From contig JASJOG010000084.1 in assembly GCA_030142905.1 (NCBI GenBank), positions 496,001-560,000 of the forward strand: DNA of 64,000 nt. The letters run 5' to 3'. The first letter of the stretch is position 1. Every line of letters begins with the position of its first letter. The position numbers were made by a program, and so were the translations under genes. The notes beneath the pieces are model-generated. The model was not told where the DNA came from. It did no database searches and was given only the letters and a program-made list of their open reading frames with translations. Positions 61,701 through 64,000 of the stretch are shown here, one piece after another. Source of the DNA: Heliopora coerulea. Its lineage: Eukaryota; Cnidaria; Anthozoa; Scleralcyonacea; Helioporidae.

Positions 61701-64000
61701 ACCGTCTAAAACCAACGAGCCACTGTCACGTCCCAACGTACGATCACCTGGCAACAAATAGGAAATTAAAATTACTTTGCGAATATAATATTTAACCTGA
61801 AACTGGGGGAGATGTGACCCTGGGAGATCAATGGCCGGCTTATTCTGGTCACTCCTCAGGAGTGAATGACTCGTGTCGTCACCAATAACGTATCGTCAGA
61901 ATTAGGGTTAGGATAAGGATTAGATTTAGTGTTAGGATAAGGGTTAGGATTAGGGTTAGGGTTAGTGTTAGAGTTCGTGGTAGGGTTAGGGTTAAGATTA
62001 GGGTTAGAATTAGGCATATTTCCGGTTGAAATCACGTCATCAATGTTTCTATCGCAGCACAGAGACGCGAAGCTTTTTTCTTTTTGTTATATACAGTAAA
62101 ATAACCAAACTTTTTTTTTCCAGTTTACGTGACATCATTCATATCTATATACTCCAACACAAAATAAAATGAAGTCAGCAGCGTCTCTGTACTCTGAGAG
62201 AAAATGAGGCTCATCCAATCAGAGAGCGTGCGTAGGACGGGTATTATTTTATAATTCATGATATAAACCTCCAACAATGGCAGGCTCAAGAGGACTCCAG
62301 TCCACCATAACTGTAGTTGTCATATTAGTTGCTGTCGAAGGACTCTCTTTCAGTGCTACAGTCACGGTAAATTCATAGGTTTTTCCACCAACCAATGCAC
62401 CGGAGTCGACTTTCAGTGCGGATTTCGAGGACGTTTCTCGAAAACCAGGACTACTTTCAAATCGAGTTTTGGCGGCGTTGTTTGAGTCGTCATTTGTACA
62501 GCGAACACTCCAGGAGTAAGTCAGAGCTTTACTGGAAGAACACGAGGCCGCCTGGGAACGAATTGATAACAAAATTGGACTAACCAAACATGTATGGGAT
62601 TTTCTGATGAAAGTCTTGCGAATATATTGCCACATTTGCGAACGAATCGTAAGCAAGAATTCTGCTTTTGAAAATAATCGCATACGTGAGGATGAAGGAT
62701 GGTATGCGGCTATCGTGTCGTGGAGGCTAATGCGATTACTCCTGACGAGCATAGTTACTGCTTATGATTTGTTCGTGAATGTTGCAATACGTCCCGAAGA
62801 CTTTTGCGAATAGATCGGTGACATCAACCGTACATTGTTGTCCATTGGCTCTATAGAAACCAGAGCAGAGACATTCATTCAAAATTCAAGGCAAGGAATT
62901 GCCTGAAAAGTACGCATGGCGCGTGAAATCGCGAAAAATCAAAGCATGAAAGCGAAGTATAAAGAGTAGTGCCCAGCATATTACACGGAATAAAGGCGTG
63001 ACAGATTGTTAACTTTTAAGAATAATTTATTAACTAGCGAAGACTAACCTTCCGTTGCAGCACGCACCATCATCAGAGTGAGACAATAGGTAGGATTACA
63101 TCAATTATTTAAGGGACTAACTAGGATCATGTTGTAATCAATTACCTTCGTTGTCATTTTTCAGCCTCACTGATTGTAATATAATCCTACCTATTGTCTC
63201 GATTTGATGATGTTGCGTGCTGCAACGAAACGTTGGTCACTATTCCTTAATAAATTATTCTTAAAAGTTAACAATTTGTCATGCCTTTATTCCACGTAAT
63301 ATGCTGGACACTGCTCTTTATGTTTCGCTTGCGATTCCCACCTGGTTCTTTGACTACCACGATTTAAAAGTATGAAAGGGATGAGGGCCTCGCTCGTAAT
63401 CCTACTGATGGAACAACAATTGGAAAATCATAAAATACATGAGCCTAAGAAGCGAAATACCTGCGCAATTGCAGTAATATGGAAGGAACTTGCCGCCACT
63501 GTCTTTCCTCCCAGTGGTCCATTTACGGTGACTTCTGGCAAGGGGACATTTGCCTTCGTAACCTCAATGGAACTTTGGTCAGTGGAACTCAGGAAATTGT
63601 GAACAGCTTTAAAATGAAAGAAAATAAATAAATAAATAAAAAAATAAAAATGAACCGCGTTAAATCCATACTTTCTTGACAACTTCCTCAATGACGAGCT
63701 TCTCTCGTAAATACTTAAAACTTACCTAAACGTATTGTGTAAGTTGTGCCAGCTGTCATTAACGTGCCGTTGATGAAGACCTTGGCCGTGTTAGCCTGGC
63801 TTAGAACAGAGGAGATGCCTGCATTGGGGACACCGACATTACTCCATGTATAGGTCAAGTCTCGTCCTCCACCACCACTTGACTGGCTCCCATCCAAAGA
63901 CAAGTGGCCACACGACGATATTTGAGTTGGACCTGCAAAATTCAACACACCATAAGTGTAATATATTGAAGAAAGGTTTTACTCAACAATATCCTCAAGT
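54134..64000 (-). CDS. Gene B: paralogue of gene A, REJ to C-terminus (5' part outside window)
   Basis: Thirteen exons in coding order: 63726-63932, 63461-63606, 62269-62551, 61513-61747, 61225-61418, 60758-61024, 59628-59993, 58332-58609, 57220-57540, 56794-57076, 56125-56243, 55202-55412, 54134-54333. They join in frame to 1,035 residues plus TAA and correspond one to one, with identical phases, to gene A exons 9-21. Order: REJ, GAIN-like helical part, GPS-like motif ([15 protein letters not shown]...[12 protein letters not shown], no canonical cysteines), SEA domain, transmembrane helix ([20 protein letters not shown]) and a tail ending VDQMSA. Exons 9 and 11 are about 97-98% identical in DNA to gene A, while the SEA exon is only about half identical in protein. 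Whether it also carries the 33-residue repeats cannot be seen. Probably a type I surface protein. Confidence 0.88.
55202..56243 (-). CDS. Gene B exons 19-20 equivalents: SEA domain
   Basis: Exons 56125-56243 (119 nt) and 55202-55412 (211 nt) have the same lengths as in gene A. The sequence starts [15 protein letters not shown] and ends with [20 protein letters not shown] then [17 protein letters not shown]. As in gene A, the usual GSVVV cleavage loop is absent. Confidence 0.75.
55451..55708. repeat. (CAAT)n microsatellite in the SEA-splitting intron of gene B
   Basis: Imperfect ATCA units with CCATTAGTCACTCATT interruptions. The same intron of gene A holds a (GAAA)n tract. Confidence 0.92.
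58060..58235. repeat. (CT)n / (TCTGTC)n microsatellite in a gene B intron
   Basis: Pyrimidine tract of TCTCTG and TTTCTC units between the exons at 57220 and 58332. Confidence 0.92.
58735..59245. repeat. (CAA)n minisatellite in a gene B intron
   Basis: Over 500 bp of AAC/CAG-type trinucleotide units between the exons at 58332 and 59628. The same intron in gene A carries a GAT-based minisatellite. Leu- and Val-rich frames over it are artefacts. Confidence 0.92.
60145..60438 (-). CDS. Candidate cassette exon unique to gene B
   Basis: Within the intron between the exons at 60758-61024 and 59628-59993, a frame of about 98 codons has balanced composition ([44 protein letters not shown]) and a good donor, AACTG|GTGAGA. 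Read from the weak acceptor AAAAG|CG, it is 294 nt and phase 1 at both ends, so it could be included without breaking frame. The stronger-looking acceptor TTCATAG|TC would give the wrong phase. No family is recognised and gene A has no visible counterpart. It could equally be a fragment of an inserted gene. Confidence 0.3.
61100..61212. repeat. (GGAA)n tract in a gene B intron
   Basis: GGAAGGAAAGAAG-type purine repeat next to the exon at 61225-61418. Confidence 0.88.
61900..62015. repeat. Interstitial telomere-like (TTAGGG)n repeats in a gene B intron
   Basis: About 115 bp of TTAGGG units with variants such as TTAGGA, TTAGTG and TTAAGA. Confidence 0.85.
62951..63333. mobile_element. Foldback element with ~150-bp inverted arms in a gene B intron
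   Basis: The left arm (about 62951-63099) and right arm (about 63182-63333) are reverse complements sharing TTGTTAACTTTTAAGAATAA, GTTGCAGCACGCA and GACAATAGGTAGGATTA. The interior is about 80 bp. Solo arms of the family occur near 14870-15010 and 45810-45950. Confidence 0.82.
63615..63650. repeat. (AAAT)n microsatellite in a gene B intron
   Basis: Short AAATAAAT run just upstream, in coding direction, of the exon at 63461-63606. Confidence 0.85.

Overview
The window looks like nuclear DNA of an invertebrate animal, most likely a cnidarian such as a coral or sea anemone. The grounds are AT-rich sequence, genes with many short GT-AG exons, REJ/SEA/synaptotagmin-type animal domains, a LINE reverse transcriptase, satellites, foldback elements and TTAGGG-like repeats. 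The species call is inference. There is no bacterial-style gene organisation.

Layout. 1-1460 is featureless AT-rich DNA. 1461-8262 is a satellite of about 40 monomers of 168 bp with higher-order structure. 8263-11155 is a second tandem repeat of about 150 bp, split by a 5'-truncated, frame-broken LINE (9206-10354). 11156-22000 is mostly non-coding, with a 371-bp-spaced duplication, a TA-rich tract, a twin stem-loop, a long palindrome, a Tc1/pogo-like non-autonomous transposon with a nested MITE, and a tRNA-like element. 22060-25519 (minus) holds exons of a synaptotagmin-like C2B protein.

The main content is a tandem pair of minus-strand paralogues. Gene A (27256-49376) is complete: 21 exons join to 7,185 nt with no frame break, giving 2,394 residues. 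In order it has a signal peptide, about 24 copies of a 33-residue helical repeat rich in N-glycosylation sequons, a Thr/Pro mucin-like linker, a cysteine-rich region, IPT/TIG-like domains, a REJ module, a GAIN/GPS-like module, a SEA domain, one transmembrane helix and a short tail. Gene B (54134 to beyond 64000) has the last 13 exons of a paralogue with the same exon structure; its 5' part lies outside the window. REJ plus GPS is the ectodomain plan of polycystin-1, but here it sits on a single-pass membrane anchor with a SEA domain in between.

The introns of both genes are loaded with microsatellites, foldback elements and tRNA-derived repeats. Some exon blocks of the two genes are nearly identical and others are only about half identical in protein, which suggests gene conversion. 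I infer that both genes encode large, glycosylated, possibly self-cleaving cell-surface proteins. The 33-residue repeat array and the overall domain combination are the best candidates for something undescribed.
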